DNA of 64,000 nt from Bacteroidales bacterium (GTDB taxonomy: Bacteria > Bacteroidota > Bacteroidia > Bacteroidales > UBA932). Every line of letters starts with the position of its first letter. Position 1 is the first letter of the stretch. Shown here one piece after another: positions 27,164 to 34,661 of the stretch. The notes beneath the pieces were generated by a model. That model was given only the letters and a program-made list of their open reading frames with translations, did no database searches and was not told the origin of the DNA. The position numbers and the translations under genes are program-made. The stretch spans positions 62,001 through 126,000 of the forward strand of contig SUYO01000004.1 of the NCBI GenBank assembly GCA_015060385.1. The letters run 5' to 3'.

Positions 27164-27304
27164 ATGAAAGAAACACTTAGGATTTCGCTGAAACTTCATA
27201 TCGAAGTCAGTACACAAAAGGTTGTCAAGGTAAAGGCGTACAAACGTGTTACCAATGGCAAGATAGTGAAAGTCCGTTCACACTACCGTACTATTGAGGG
27301 ATAG
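27164..27304 (+). CDS. Small basic protein, 46 aa
   Basis: Begins MKETLRISLKLHIEVSTQKV and continues with KVKAYKRVTNGKIVKVRSHYR, strongly basic with no membrane segment. It has a consensus promoter, a structured leader directly in front and a strong terminator 62 bp after the stop, so it is very likely expressed. The repeated pattern of aromatic/basic residues around NGK is of a kind seen in small proteins of phages and integrative elements, possibly nucleic-acid binding. No function is assigned. Confidence 0.6.
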   Translation: MKETLRISLKLHIEVSTQKVVKVKAYKRVTNGKIVKVRSHYRTIEG

Positions 27305-27366
27305 TCCGATAGGTAACTGACGGAGAACCGCTTCCTTGCGGTGCTTCTTCCCCTCGGTGTTCATAG

Positions 27367-27397
27367 CAAAGACACTGCTGATCCAGCAGTGTCTTTG
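27367..27397 (+). terminator. Terminator after the 46-aa gene
   Basis: A perfect 14-bp stem (CAAAGACACTGCTG and its complement) with a 3-nt loop, followed by TCTCTTT. A weaker ACCGC/GCGGT hairpin lies about 30 bp upstream. Confidence 0.85.
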
Positions 27398-27517
27398 TCT
27401 CTTTAAGAGAAATTCGTATTGAATTTTCTATGATTGGTTTCTTAGCAATTGAGATGAGTATATTAAAGTACTCTGATAATTCTTTAATAAAATATGAATA
27501 CAATACAGGCGTTAAAA

Positions 27518-27551
27518 AAGTGTATTCAAATTGATTTTTCTGAATACACTT
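27518..27551 (-). terminator. Terminator of the two small membrane-protein genes
   Basis: An 11-bp stem AAGTGTATTCA/TGAATACACTT. On the minus strand it runs into TTTT. It lies 36 bp after the stop at 27588. The 27398-27517 stretch between this and the previous terminator is AT-rich with no convincing gene. Confidence 0.7.
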
Positions 27552-27587
27552 GATTTTTGAATACAATCCTTTATAATAGCCATATAC

Positions 27588-27782
27588 TCACAATCCCCAC
27601 TTTTTAAAAATATCCTCCATATCCTTTCCTGTAAATATTGACAATATAAGTGCTATAAATATACAAGGTATGAATAGTATGTACACTAAAATTTTAAGTA
27701 AAATCTTGCCTACAAATTCTAAAAGTTTTGCTATAAAGTAAAACGGAACAGCTAGGCACCCTCCAATGTCATTGTTTCTCAT
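27588..27782 (-). CDS. Small membrane protein, 64 aa
   Basis: Begins MRNNDIGGCLAVPFYFIAKL. Residues about 10-52 are almost entirely hydrophobic with two Lys (FVGKILLKILVYILFIPCIFIALILSIF cut into two possible helices), and the tail TGKDMEDIFKKWGL is charged. It is the second gene of a minus-strand pair with a consensus promoter upstream and a terminator downstream. Coat protein, holin-like, toxin or immunity roles are all possible. None can be chosen from the sequence. Confidence 0.55.
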   Translation of the reverse strand: MRNNDIGGCLAVPFYFIAKLLEFVGKILLKILVYILFIPCIFIALILSIFTGKDMEDIFKKWGL

Positions 27783-27812
27783 AATAATTAGTTTTGATAA
27801 AAGCTGTTATAG

Positions 27813-27980
27813 CTATGCACTAAATAGGGCAATGATGATAATAATCATAATTATGATAACTATAACGCCTGTGCATCCAATTTTATCAGATTCTCCCGTT
27901 CTAAACTCAAATAATTCTTTTCCGCCCGCAATAATAAACGGGAGAAGAAACAAACCAATGACTATTAGAAAACCAACCAT
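27813..27980 (-). CDS. Small membrane protein, 55 aa
   Basis: Begins MVGFLIVIGLFLLPFIIAGG, a hydrophobic helix, then a polar stretch KELFEFRTGESDKIGC, then an Ile-rich helix to the C-terminus (ALFSA). Two membrane helices with a short polar loop. It is the first gene of the minus-strand pair, with the second starting 30 bp later. It is too short to appear in many automated gene calls, but the promoter and terminator around the pair support expression. Function unknown. Confidence 0.5.
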   Translation of the reverse strand: MVGFLIVIGLFLLPFIIAGGKELFEFRTGESDKIGCTGVIVIIIMIIIIIALFSA

Positions 27981-28017
27981 ATTTTGTGTTAATAATGAAT
28001 AGTACCATATGCTTTTA

Positions 28018-28048
28018 CAAATATAATGAAATTACTTAATAGGGACAA
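28018..28048 (-). promoter_or_regulatory. Promoter of the small membrane-protein pair
   Basis: On the minus strand TTG (28048-28046), 20-bp spacer, TATATTTG (28025-28018). It is a consensus Bacteroidota promoter 37 bp upstream of the 55-aa gene. Confidence 0.65.
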
Positions 28049-28297
28049 TTTTTCCACCTTGCTAATAGGGTAATTTCGTGAATTATTATCATAAATTTGC
28101 AGTATAAGACTATCAATGTCAGCGACTTGATTAACCTTAAACGTGGTAGTTTCTGTGTCGGAATATAGGCGTAGGACAGTTTGTCGTGAAAATTTTTACC
28201 TGTTATCTTGACTTTTTCTCAGTTAGACTATATTTATTATATAGGCTACATTGAGTATTCCTCAATGGTAGCATAGAATAATTACTAATAACTGATA
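28049..28297 (+). other. Intergenic region of the element upstream of the rep cassette
   Basis: No convincing gene in these 249 bp. TAATAGGG occurs at 28037-28044 and again at 28063-28070. A -7-like TAAATTTG is at 28092-28099. A weaker promoter-like pair, TTG (28208) and TATATTTA (28229-28236), precedes the hairpin at 28245. This is the likeliest place for a replication origin or rep control region. Confidence 0.4.
28245..28272 (+). repeat. Strong hairpin upstream of the rep genes (candidate origin)
   Basis: GCTACATTGAG pairs with CTCAAT-GTAGC (one bulged G), with loop TATTC. It lies 25 bp before the NUMOD3-like gene. Hairpins with an exposed nick loop are typical of rolling-circle origins, but no known nick consensus is recognised, so a regulatory role is equally possible. 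Confidence 0.45.
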
Positions 28298-28492
28298 ATG
28301 AATATGGTACAACCAAAGAAAAGACTTTATAGAAACGATGTTTCGGCAGAGACACGAGAGAAACAGAGTGTGGCTCATCAGGGAAGAAGACACTCTAACG
28401 ATACCAAGCAGAAGATTAGCAAGGCGATGTGCGACTATTGGGCGAAACTCCCAATGAAACCGATAAACAATAACGACACCTCAACGACATAG
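28298..28492 (+). CDS. NUMOD3-like small DNA-binding peptide, 64 aa
   Basis: Residues about 15-50 (VSAETREKQSVAHQGRRHSN, then DTKQKISKAMCDYW) follow the NUMOD3 pattern (SEETRKKIS...GRKHSEETKKKIS), a helical DNA-binding motif usually attached to homing endonucleases. Here it stands alone with no nuclease domain. The stop is 4 bp before the rep start, so the two are probably translated together, and it may assist the Rep protein or control it. Confidence 0.6.
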   Translation: MNMVQPKKRLYRNDVSAETREKQSVAHQGRRHSNDTKQKISKAMCDYWAKLPMKPINNNDTSTT

Positions 28493-28496
28493 ACCT

Positions 28497-29441
28497 ATGG
28501 CAAAGAGAATTGATTGGGCGGTGAACGTAGATAAATTGCGAGTGTGCTACAATATGCCCGAGACCCTGTACGACTACCTCCGTAATCAAGATACTCGTAG
28601 AGATGAACTTACTGATGCCCGTATCTTGGATGAAGAAACTTTCTCATTGGTGTTCACCGAGGAAGATGAAGTGAAGATGACAGCTGTCCTAAATGTCAGA
28701 GACGTTGAGGGGTATTACCGACTTGGAACGTTTACATTCAGTAATAGTGCTAAGTATGCAGGTAAGGCATTCTTCTCCTTTGAGAATAGTGCCTTGTACC
28801 GTGTATATCTTAGATTTCCTAATGCAGAACCTAAGAACCATATATGTGATTTGCAGTATGTTGCTGATTTCTATGGAATGGAATTCAATAATATCACCGA
28901 GTTGGAGTTGGCTTTTGATAGTACGTTTAACTATATCTCGAAAGTGCGGAAGATGATTAAGGATACTGATGCTTACGACTTGTATCTCAATGGAAAGAAA
29001 GTCAAGGATGACGAGACGTTAGACGGATATGGGGAGTACTATACCCGTAGCCGAGTGAAGATGTCGAAACTGCCTACCTTGTATTTCTCGCAAGCCAAGG
29101 ATACAGATATGAAGATGCGTGTGTATGACAAGGCTCGTGAACTTAATGAAAATTCTCCTAATAAGGCAGAGCGTCTGAAAGAGTGGCTTGGGTGGGATAC
29201 AATAGATAAATTATATCGTGTTGAGGTGGTTCTGCACAATACCAACGTCAGAGAGTTCGTCGAGAGGTATGGAGAGCGTCTGTATAGTGAGTGTGGTGAA
29301 CATTCCAATGTGTTGAACCTGCTCGGGATGTCCGACTTTCGCCTCGCTATGTTTCTCGATAGCGTGGATAGGCTCATCTACTTCCGTAATAAGAAAACCC
29401 GAGAGAAGATAAGTCTTGTTGAACTCGCCTCGGGTATATAA
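28497..29441 (+). CDS. Replication initiation-like protein (Rep_trans type)
   Basis: A 314-residue protein beginning MAKRIDWAVNVDKLRVCYNM. The segment MKMRVYDKARELNENSPNKAERLKEW followed by YRVEVVLHNTNVREFVERYG resembles the conserved R-x-YDK...R-x-E region of Rep_trans/phage replication initiators, which nick DNA with a tyrosine for rolling-circle replication. Three-domain alpha/beta composition, no membrane segments. It lies downstream of a NUMOD3-like peptide and a hairpin that could be the origin. The family assignment is moderate; the context in a small integrative element supports it. Confidence 0.55.
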   Translation: MAKRIDWAVNVDKLRVCYNMPETLYDYLRNQDTRRDELTDARILDEETFSLVFTEEDEVKMTAVLNVRDVEGYYRLGTFTFSNSAKYAGKAFFSFENSALYRVYLRFPNAEPKNHICDLQYVADFYGMEFNNITELELAFDSTFNYISKVRKMIKDTDAYDLYLNGKKVKDDETLDGYGEYYTRSRVKMSKLPTLYFSQAKDTDMKMRVYDKARELNENSPNKAERLKEWLGWDTIDKLYRVEVVLHNTNVREFVERYGERLYSECGEHSNVLNLLGMSDFRLAMFLDSVDRLIYFRNKKTREKISLVELASGI

Positions 29442-29476
29442 CCAATATACCTGAGCGAGCATAGAAAAACTTTACT

Positions 29477-29484
29477 TATCTTTG
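29477..29484 (+). promoter_or_regulatory. Outward -7 element at the right end of the element
   Basis: TATCTTTG, 60 bp upstream of the phosphatase ATG at 29545. It lies inside the element and points out, so it would replace the lost alr-operon transcription of the phosphatase gene. Confidence 0.6.
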
Positions 29485-29516
29485 CAGAGACTTACTGAAA
29501 ATACAATAGAAGATAT

Positions 29517-29535
29517 TGTAAACCGTAGTGTAAAC
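29517..29535 (+). repeat. Right subterminal repeat
   Basis: TGTAAACCGTAGTGTAAAC, identical to 25424-25442. It lies in the leader of the phosphatase transcript. Confidence 0.65.
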
Positions 29536-29544
29536 CATAAAAAT

Positions 29545-30054
29545 ATGAATAATCATAACGATTTGAATATCAATAATAAATACAAAGTCCTTTTCGTGTG
29601 CCTGGGAAACATCTGCAGGTCTCCTGCCGCCCAGGCCATATTCGAGCATTATGTCCGTGAGGCAGGACTTCAGGACAGGATCCAGGCTGACTCTGCAGGC
29701 ATATACGGAGGTCACCAGGGTAATCCACCTGACCGCCGCATGAGGACTGCCGCCCTCTACAGAGGTTTTGCTGTAACCCACACGGTACGTCAGGTCAAGG
29801 CGATGGATTTCCTTGACTGCGACCTTGTCATAGCGATGGATGACCAGAACTATGAGGATCTCATGCATCTTGCTCCTTCGGTCGAAGCTACACACAAGAT
29901 CAGACGCATGGCGGACTTCCTCACCACCCACAGGATTTCATATATACCGGACCCTTATTATATGGGAGCCGAAGGCTTCAGCCATGTCCTCGATCTCCTC
30001 GAAGAAGCATGTCAGAACCTTCTGACCCGGCTCAAATCCTCGCAGGATCTCTGA
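29545..30054 (+). CDS. Low-molecular-weight protein-tyrosine phosphatase, rebuilt at an element junction
   Basis: A 169-residue cytoplasmic phosphatase. The P-loop C(X)5R is C19-LGNIC-R25 followed by SPAAQAIF, and the general-acid Asp lies in YIPDPYYMG near the C-terminus. The first 11 codons (MNNHNDLNINN) come from the integrated element, and from KYKVLFVCLGN on the sequence is the original gene. The original start survives next to alr at 25264. The ATG at 29545 is preferred over an upstream TTG at 29482, which overlaps the -7 element. These enzymes dephosphorylate tyrosine on proteins, often those of capsule export; the target here is unknown. Confidence 0.93.
   Translation: MNNHNDLNINNKYKVLFVCLGNICRSPAAQAIFEHYVREAGLQDRIQADSAGIYGGHQGNPPDRRMRTAALYRGFAVTHTVRQVKAMDFLDCDLVIAMDDQNYEDLMHLAPSVEATHKIRRMADFLTTHRISYIPDPYYMGAEGFSHVLDLLEEACQNLLTRLKSSQDL
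29581..29611 (+). repeat. Right attachment site (attR)
   Basis: 31 bp matching 25288-25318 with one mismatch (A at 29607). The codons before it in both copies encode N-N-K with different bases (AACAACAAG on the left, AATAATAAA on the right), so the element end preserves the protein sequence beyond the DNA repeat. Confidence 0.92.
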
Positions 30055-30152
30055 TTTGACAGCCGCCCTGTGGCCGAACTGCTTCCAGACAGGCAGTATA
30101 GCCACCTCGCAAGCCAACAAAACACTAATAATCAATTGATTATATAACAACA

Positions 30153-30192
30153 CTGTGGCCTGACTGCATTTCAAGAAGCAGTCAGGCCACAG
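30153..30192. terminator. Bidirectional terminator between the phosphatase and uxaC genes
   Basis: A perfect 15-bp stem (CTGTGGCCTGACTGC and its complement) with a 10-nt loop between convergent genes. The flanks are A/T-rich. Confidence 0.85.
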
Positions 30193-30210
30193 AATTTATT
30201 GGTATGTACC

Positions 30211-31665
30211 CTAGAAATTGAAGTAGCGGTCGGCGTTGTTGTATGAGATATCCTTCACCATCTGATGCATGAACTCCATCTCGCTCTTAGGAAGCTTTCC
30301 GTTCTGGATGTCTTCTCCTATCAGATTGCAGAGGATCCTGCGGAAATACTCGTGACGAGGATATGAAAGGAAGCTTCTTGAATCGGTGAGCATGCCCACG
30401 AATCTGCTCAGAAGTCCGAGCGACGAGAGGGCGTTCATCTGCTTCTTCATGCCGTCCTCCTGATCGAGGAACCACCAGCCTGAACCCAGCTGCATCTTGC
30501 CCGGACAGCTGCCGTCATTGAAGGTGTATGCCATTGTCATGAGCACTTCGGTATCCTTAGGATTGAGGTTGTAGAGGATTGTCTTGGCAAGTTTGTCCTC
30601 CACGGCCAGCCTGTCGAAGAACTTATGGCCTGCTGCCGCTACAGGCAGGTCGAGAATGGCATCGAATCCCGTGTCGGGACCGATCAGATTGAACATCTTC
30701 GTATTGTTGTTGCGGATCGGACCGATATGGAACTGCTGTGCCCAACCCTTGTCATGGTACATCCTGCCGAGATCAAGGTACATCGCGCTCTTGAACTTGA
30801 GCACGTCCTGCTCCGAAGGGCGCTTGCCCTTGAGGGTGTTGCGGAAGATCTTCTCGATATCGTCCATCTCGAAGTCCTCGGCATAGAAGGTATCCATACC
30901 ATGGTCCGAAATGCGGCATCCCATGTCATGGAAGAAATCCTGACGCTTGCGAAGGGCATCCAGAAGGTCCTGATACGTGCCTATTTCCATACCTGCGGCC
31001 CAGCCCAGCTTCTTGATGTATTCACTATACATCTGAGGATTCTCTATCGCCATCGCCTTGTCCGGACGCCAGGTCGGAAGCACCTTGGTTCCGAAAGGAT
31101 TCTCCTTTATCTTCCTGTGGTATTCAAGGGAGTCTGCAGGGTCATCTGTCGTGCAGACGACCTTGACATTGAACTTTCTCATAAGAGCCTGTCCACGATA
31201 TTCCTCAGTCTGGAGCTTGGCCGTACACTCATCATAGATCGCACGGGCAGTCGAAGGCTTGAGGATATCATAGATATCGAAGCCTCTTGCAAGCTCAAGA
31301 TGGGTCCAGTGATAAAGCGGATTCCTCATTGTGTACGGAATGGTTTCCGCCCATTTTTCGAACTTTTCATAGCTTCCTCGCGCTCCTGTGATGAATTCTT
31401 CAGGTACTCCGTTACCTCTCAAGGCTCTCCATTTGTAGTGGTCCCCTCCAAGCCATACCTCAGTCAGATCCTTGAACTGATAGTTGTCCGCTATCATCTT
31501 CGGGTCAAGGTGGCAGTGGTAGTCTATGATAGGCATGTGCTCGGCACTTTCGTGATAAAGCTCACGGGCATAGTCATTTGTAAGCATGAAATCATCGTGG
31601 ATGAAAGGCTTCTCGCCCATGATTTCATCAATGATGTTACCTTTAACTTTAGATAAGAAATCCAT
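30211..31665 (-). CDS. uxaC: Glucuronate isomerase (uronate isomerase)
   Basis: A 484-residue amidohydrolase-fold enzyme converting D-glucuronate to D-fructuronate and D-galacturonate to D-tagaturonate. Metal/active-site motif MPIIDYHCHLDPKMIADNYQ near residue 45, then ADPAD-like CTTDDPADSL, RISDHGMD, HIGPIRNNNTKMFN and a C-terminal SRSFLSYPRHEYFRRI. The length is normal. It is divergent from uxaB and uxaA, which act next on tagaturonate. The alternative start at Met16 (MGEKPFIHDDF) is closer to where homologues usually begin. Confidence 0.96.
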   Translation of the reverse strand: MDFLSKVKGNIIDEIMGEKPFIHDDFMLTNDYARELYHESAEHMPIIDYHCHLDPKMIADNYQFKDLTEVWLGGDHYKWRALRGNGVPEEFITGARGSYEKFEKWAETIPYTMRNPLYHWTHLELARGFDIYDILKPSTARAIYDECTAKLQTEEYRGQALMRKFNVKVVCTTDDPADSLEYHRKIKENPFGTKVLPTWRPDKAMAIENPQMYSEYIKKLGWAAGMEIGTYQDLLDALRKRQDFFHDMGCRISDHGMDTFYAEDFEMDDIEKIFRNTLKGKRPSEQDVLKFKSAMYLDLGRMYHDKGWAQQFHIGPIRNNNTKMFNLIGPDTGFDAILDLPVAAAGHKFFDRLAVEDKLAKTILYNLNPKDTEVLMTMAYTFNDGSCPGKMQLGSGWWFLDQEDGMKKQMNALSSLGLLSRFVGMLTDSRSFLSYPRHEYFRRILCNLIGEDIQNGKLPKSEMEFMHQMVKDISYNNADRYFNF

Positions 31666-31697
31666 GATATTTAACTTTAATTATGGGATAAATATAC

Positions 31698-31705
31698 TAT
31701 ATTTG
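31698..31705 (+). promoter_or_regulatory. -7 element of uxaBA
   Basis: TATATTTG, 25 bp upstream of the uxaB ATG, in the 65-bp divergent region shared with uxaC. Confidence 0.55.
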
Positions 31706-31730
31706 TATCAAACCGCAAAGAAATAATATC

Positions 31731-33164
31731 ATGGATGTTTTGAACAGGGCAACGGCGGATGCCGGAAGGTACCCGACCCGTATCATTCAGTTTGGAGAAG
31801 GCAATTTCCTTAGGGCATTTGTAGATTGGATCATATGGAACACTAATAAGAAGACCGGCTTCAATGCCGGCGTGACTGTCATCCAGCCGATCGAGAGGGG
31901 CATGGTGGACGTACTGAATTCTCAGGACGGCCTTTACCATGTAAACCTTCAGGGAATCGACAAGGGAGAGGTGGTGGACTCCATCCAGATGATCGATGTC
32001 ATCAATGGAGGACTGAACCCATATACTGATTTTGAGGCATATCTTGCACTTGCGGAAGACCCTGACATCAGATTCGTCATATCCAATACGACTGAGGCCG
32101 GCATAGCCTTCGATCCTGCCTGCAGGCTTGAGGACAGGCCGGCATCATCATACCCGGGCAAGCTCACCCAGCTACTGTATCACAGGTATCAGCATTTCAA
32201 CGGAGACCTTTCGAAAGGTCTGATGATGCTTCCGTGCGAGCTTATCTTCCTCAACGGCAAGGAGCTCAAATCCTGCATCTACAAGTACATCGAACTATGG
32301 CAGCTTGGAGAAGGATTCACTACCTGGTTCGAGCAGGCCTGCGGAGTATACTGCACCCTGGTAGACCGTATTGTTCCTGGCTATCCGAAAGATACGATCG
32401 CTCAGATACATGAGCGGATCGGCTTTGAAGACAAGCTGGTCGTAAAGGGAGAGATATTCCATCTTTGGGTGATCGAGGCTCCGCAGTCTGTAGCCGACGA
32501 ATTCCCTGCCGACAAGGCCGGGCTGAATGTGCTGTTTGTTCCGAGCGAAGCTCCATACCACGAAAGGAAGGTAACCCTTCTCAATGGTCCGCATACGGTT
32601 CTGTCTCCTGTAGGATATCTGTCAGGACTTGATACCGTTCGCGAATGTGTGGAAGATCCTCAGATAGGACGCTTCGTCCGCAAGGTCATGTATGAGGAAC
32701 TGCTTGAAACGTTGAACCTCCCTAAGGAAGAACTCACGGCGTTCGCGGATTCTGTCCTCGAGCGTTTCATGAATCCGTATGTAAAGCATTTCGTGACAAG
32801 CATAATGCTCAATTCCTTCCCTAAGTACAAGACCCGTGACCTCCCTGGCCTGAAGACATATCTTGAGCGCAAGGGCGAACTCCCTAAGGGATTGGTTCTC
32901 GGCCTTGCGGCAATAATCACGTATTATAAAGGAGGAAGGAGAGGAAATGACGAGATCATTCCTAATGATGACGTAGCAAATGTGGCACTCCTGAAGGACC
33001 TCTGGGCTTCGGAAGATGTAAGGAAGGTGGCGGAAGGCGTACTTGGAGCAGAGTTCATCTGGGGTGAGGACCTGAACGCCATACCTGATCTTACGGAGAT
33101 GGTGACAAGTTATCTCGAACTTATTCAGGACAAGGGCATGCGTGCCGCTGTCGCAACAGTGTGA
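31731..33164 (+). CDS. uxaB: Tagaturonate reductase (altronate oxidoreductase)
   Basis: A 477-residue polyol-specific long-chain dehydrogenase reducing D-tagaturonate to D-altronate with NADH. The N-terminal Rossmann motif is IIQFGEGNFLRAFVDW, with ISNTTEAGIAFD further on. The family catalytic signature K-x5-N-x2-H is KVTLLNGPH near residue 280. The length and the pairing with uxaA and divergent uxaC fix the role better than sequence alone. Fructuronate reductases (UxuB) belong to the same superfamily, but the context favours UxaB. Confidence 0.93.
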   Translation: MDVLNRATADAGRYPTRIIQFGEGNFLRAFVDWIIWNTNKKTGFNAGVTVIQPIERGMVDVLNSQDGLYHVNLQGIDKGEVVDSIQMIDVINGGLNPYTDFEAYLALAEDPDIRFVISNTTEAGIAFDPACRLEDRPASSYPGKLTQLLYHRYQHFNGDLSKGLMMLPCELIFLNGKELKSCIYKYIELWQLGEGFTTWFEQACGVYCTLVDRIVPGYPKDTIAQIHERIGFEDKLVVKGEIFHLWVIEAPQSVADEFPADKAGLNVLFVPSEAPYHERKVTLLNGPHTVLSPVGYLSGLDTVRECVEDPQIGRFVRKVMYEELLETLNLPKEELTAFADSVLERFMNPYVKHFVTSIMLNSFPKYKTRDLPGLKTYLERKGELPKGLVLGLAAIITYYKGGRRGNDEIIPNDDVANVALLKDLWASEDVRKVAEGVLGAEFIWGEDLNAIPDLTEMVTSYLELIQDKGMRAAVATV

Positions 33165-33168
33165 TGTC

Positions 33169-34626
33169 ATGACTGAATATATCAAGATCAATCCGGCAGA
33201 CAATGTAGCCGTGGCCATTGCAGACCTGGAGACCAAGGTCGCCAGGATTCCCGCCGGCCATAAGATGGCTCTCAGGGACCTTCAGCAAGGCGAGAACATA
33301 ATAAAATACGGTTTCCCTATAGGGCATCTGACCTCGTCGGTTCCTAAGGGAGGTCTGGTCGACCATACCAATCTCAAGACAAATCTTGAGGGACTCCTCG
33401 AATATGCATATGAGCCCGCGCTGACTGAAACGGTTCCTTCTCCGACGAAGGCATTCTTCAAGGGCTACAGAAGGAAGGACGGTACTGCAGGAGTCCGCAA
33501 CGAGCTTTGGATTATCCCTACTGTGGGATGTGTGAACGGAGTTGCACAGAGCATAAGGAATCTTTTCGAGAGGGAGCTCCAGGATTACCCATGGTTAGAA
33601 AAAGTTGTGGCTTTCCCTCATAACTACGGCTGCTCGCAGCTTGGAGAAGATCATGAGAATACAAGAAAGATTCTCGCAGATATGGTCCATCATCCCAATG
33701 CGGCCGGCGTGCTTGTTGTCGCTCTCGGATGCGAAAACAACCAGCTGGCCGCGTTCCGTGAGCTTGTGGGAGAAGTTGACGAAACCCGTGTCAAGTTCAT
33801 GGAATCGCAGAAGATACAGGGAGATGAGGTCGGACACGGACTCGGACTTGTCCGCGAAATAGCGAAGGCAGCCGAGGAGGACAGGAGAGAGGACATACCT
33901 GTAAGCGAACTCAATATAGGACTCAAATGTGGCGGTTCGGACGGTTTTTCGGGAATAACAGCAAATCCTCTTCTGGGACGTTTTTCTGACTGGATAGTCT
34001 CCCAGGGAGGAACGACAGTGCTTACAGAGGTGCCTGAAATGTTCGGAGCGGAGACCATTCTCATGTCCCGCTGTCAGGATGAGACTACATTTGACAAGAC
34101 TGTAAGCCTGATCAATGATTTCAAGGAATACTTCATTAAGAATGACCAGCCTGTCTATGAGAACCCGTCCCCAGGCAACAAGGCCGGAGGGATCTCCACA
34201 CTTGAAGAGAAATCTCTGGGATGTACCCAGAAGTCAGGTACATCTACAGTGCGGGATGTATTGCAGTACGGAGACAGGCTCAAGACAAAAGGCCTGAATC
34301 TCCTGAGCGCTCCGGGAAATGATCTGGTAGCTTCCACAGCCCTTGCTGCAGCAGGCTGCCAGATAGTCCTCTTTACCACAGGTCGAGGAACGCCGTTCGG
34401 AACCTTTGTCCCTACTGCAAAGATCTCCACAAACAGCACACTTGCCGCAGCAAAGCCCCGGTGGATTGACTTCAACGCGGGTTCCATCGTTGACGGGGTG
34501 CCTGCAGATGAGGTTGACAAAGCTTTCATAGACTTTGTGATCGGAGTTGCTTCAGGCGAGAGAGTCAATAACGAGAAATCCGGTTACAGCGAGATAGCCA
34601 TCTTCAAATCAGGAGTAACATTGTAA
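33169..34626 (+). CDS. uxaA: Altronate dehydratase
   Basis: A 485-residue full-length UxaA converting D-altronate to 2-keto-3-deoxygluconate. N-terminal SAF domain (about 1-95, VAVAIADLETKVARIPAGHK) joined to the iron-binding catalytic domain: GVRNELWIIPTVGCVN, FPHNYGCSQLGEDHENTR, LKCGGSDGFSGITANP, EVPEMFGAE and FTTGRGTPFG. The start at 33169 lies 4 bp after uxaB, so the two are co-transcribed. Confidence 0.96.
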   Translation: MTEYIKINPADNVAVAIADLETKVARIPAGHKMALRDLQQGENIIKYGFPIGHLTSSVPKGGLVDHTNLKTNLEGLLEYAYEPALTETVPSPTKAFFKGYRRKDGTAGVRNELWIIPTVGCVNGVAQSIRNLFERELQDYPWLEKVVAFPHNYGCSQLGEDHENTRKILADMVHHPNAAGVLVVALGCENNQLAAFRELVGEVDETRVKFMESQKIQGDEVGHGLGLVREIAKAAEEDRREDIPVSELNIGLKCGGSDGFSGITANPLLGRFSDWIVSQGGTTVLTEVPEMFGAETILMSRCQDETTFDKTVSLINDFKEYFIKNDQPVYENPSPGNKAGGISTLEEKSLGCTQKSGTSTVRDVLQYGDRLKTKGLNLLSAPGNDLVASTALAAAGCQIVLFTTGRGTPFGTFVPTAKISTNSTLAAAKPRWIDFNAGSIVDGVPADEVDKAFIDFVIGVASGERVNNEKSGYSEIAIFKSGVTL

Positions 34627-34634
34627 ATTTTTCA

Positions 34635-34642
34635 TATATTTG
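34635..34642 (+). promoter_or_regulatory. -7 element of the M28 peptidase gene
   Basis: TATATTTG, 8 bp after the uxaA stop and 19 bp before the ATG at 34662. Confidence 0.55.
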
Positions 34643-34661
34643 CACGCTAAAACCTAAGAAA

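Larger units (their letters stand above)
25288..29611. mobile_element. 4.3-kb integrative element inserted in the LMW phosphatase gene
   Basis: Bounded by 31-bp direct repeats (one mismatch) derived from the phosphatase gene. The interior is clearly richer in A+T than the flanks and uses different codons. Contents left to right: tyrosine recombinase, structured leader, 46-aa basic protein, two small membrane proteins on the minus strand, NUMOD3-like peptide and Rep-like protein. No transfer, capsid or Zot-like assembly gene is present. A small replicating integrative plasmid or a satellite of a filamentous phage are both possible. The right end restores the disrupted gene. Confidence 0.88.

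Noticed and set aside
27291..27566. 91-aa minus-strand frame
   Set aside because: Runs through two terminator hairpins and has no promoter.
27398..27587. CRISPR-like repeats from the repeated GAATACA words
   Set aside because: Only an inverted repeat plus one extra copy; explained as a terminator in AT-rich DNA.
27766..28002. 78-aa plus-strand frame in the element
   Set aside because: The minus strand has the better pair of frames with promoter and terminator; the plus product is low-complexity.
29482..29544. Earlier TTG start for the phosphatase
   Set aside because: It overlaps the -7 element and the subterminal repeat; the ATG at 29545 has a normal leader.
30625..31656. 343-codon open frame opposite uxaC
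   Set aside because: Shadow of a well-supported gene; the translation has no family resemblance.
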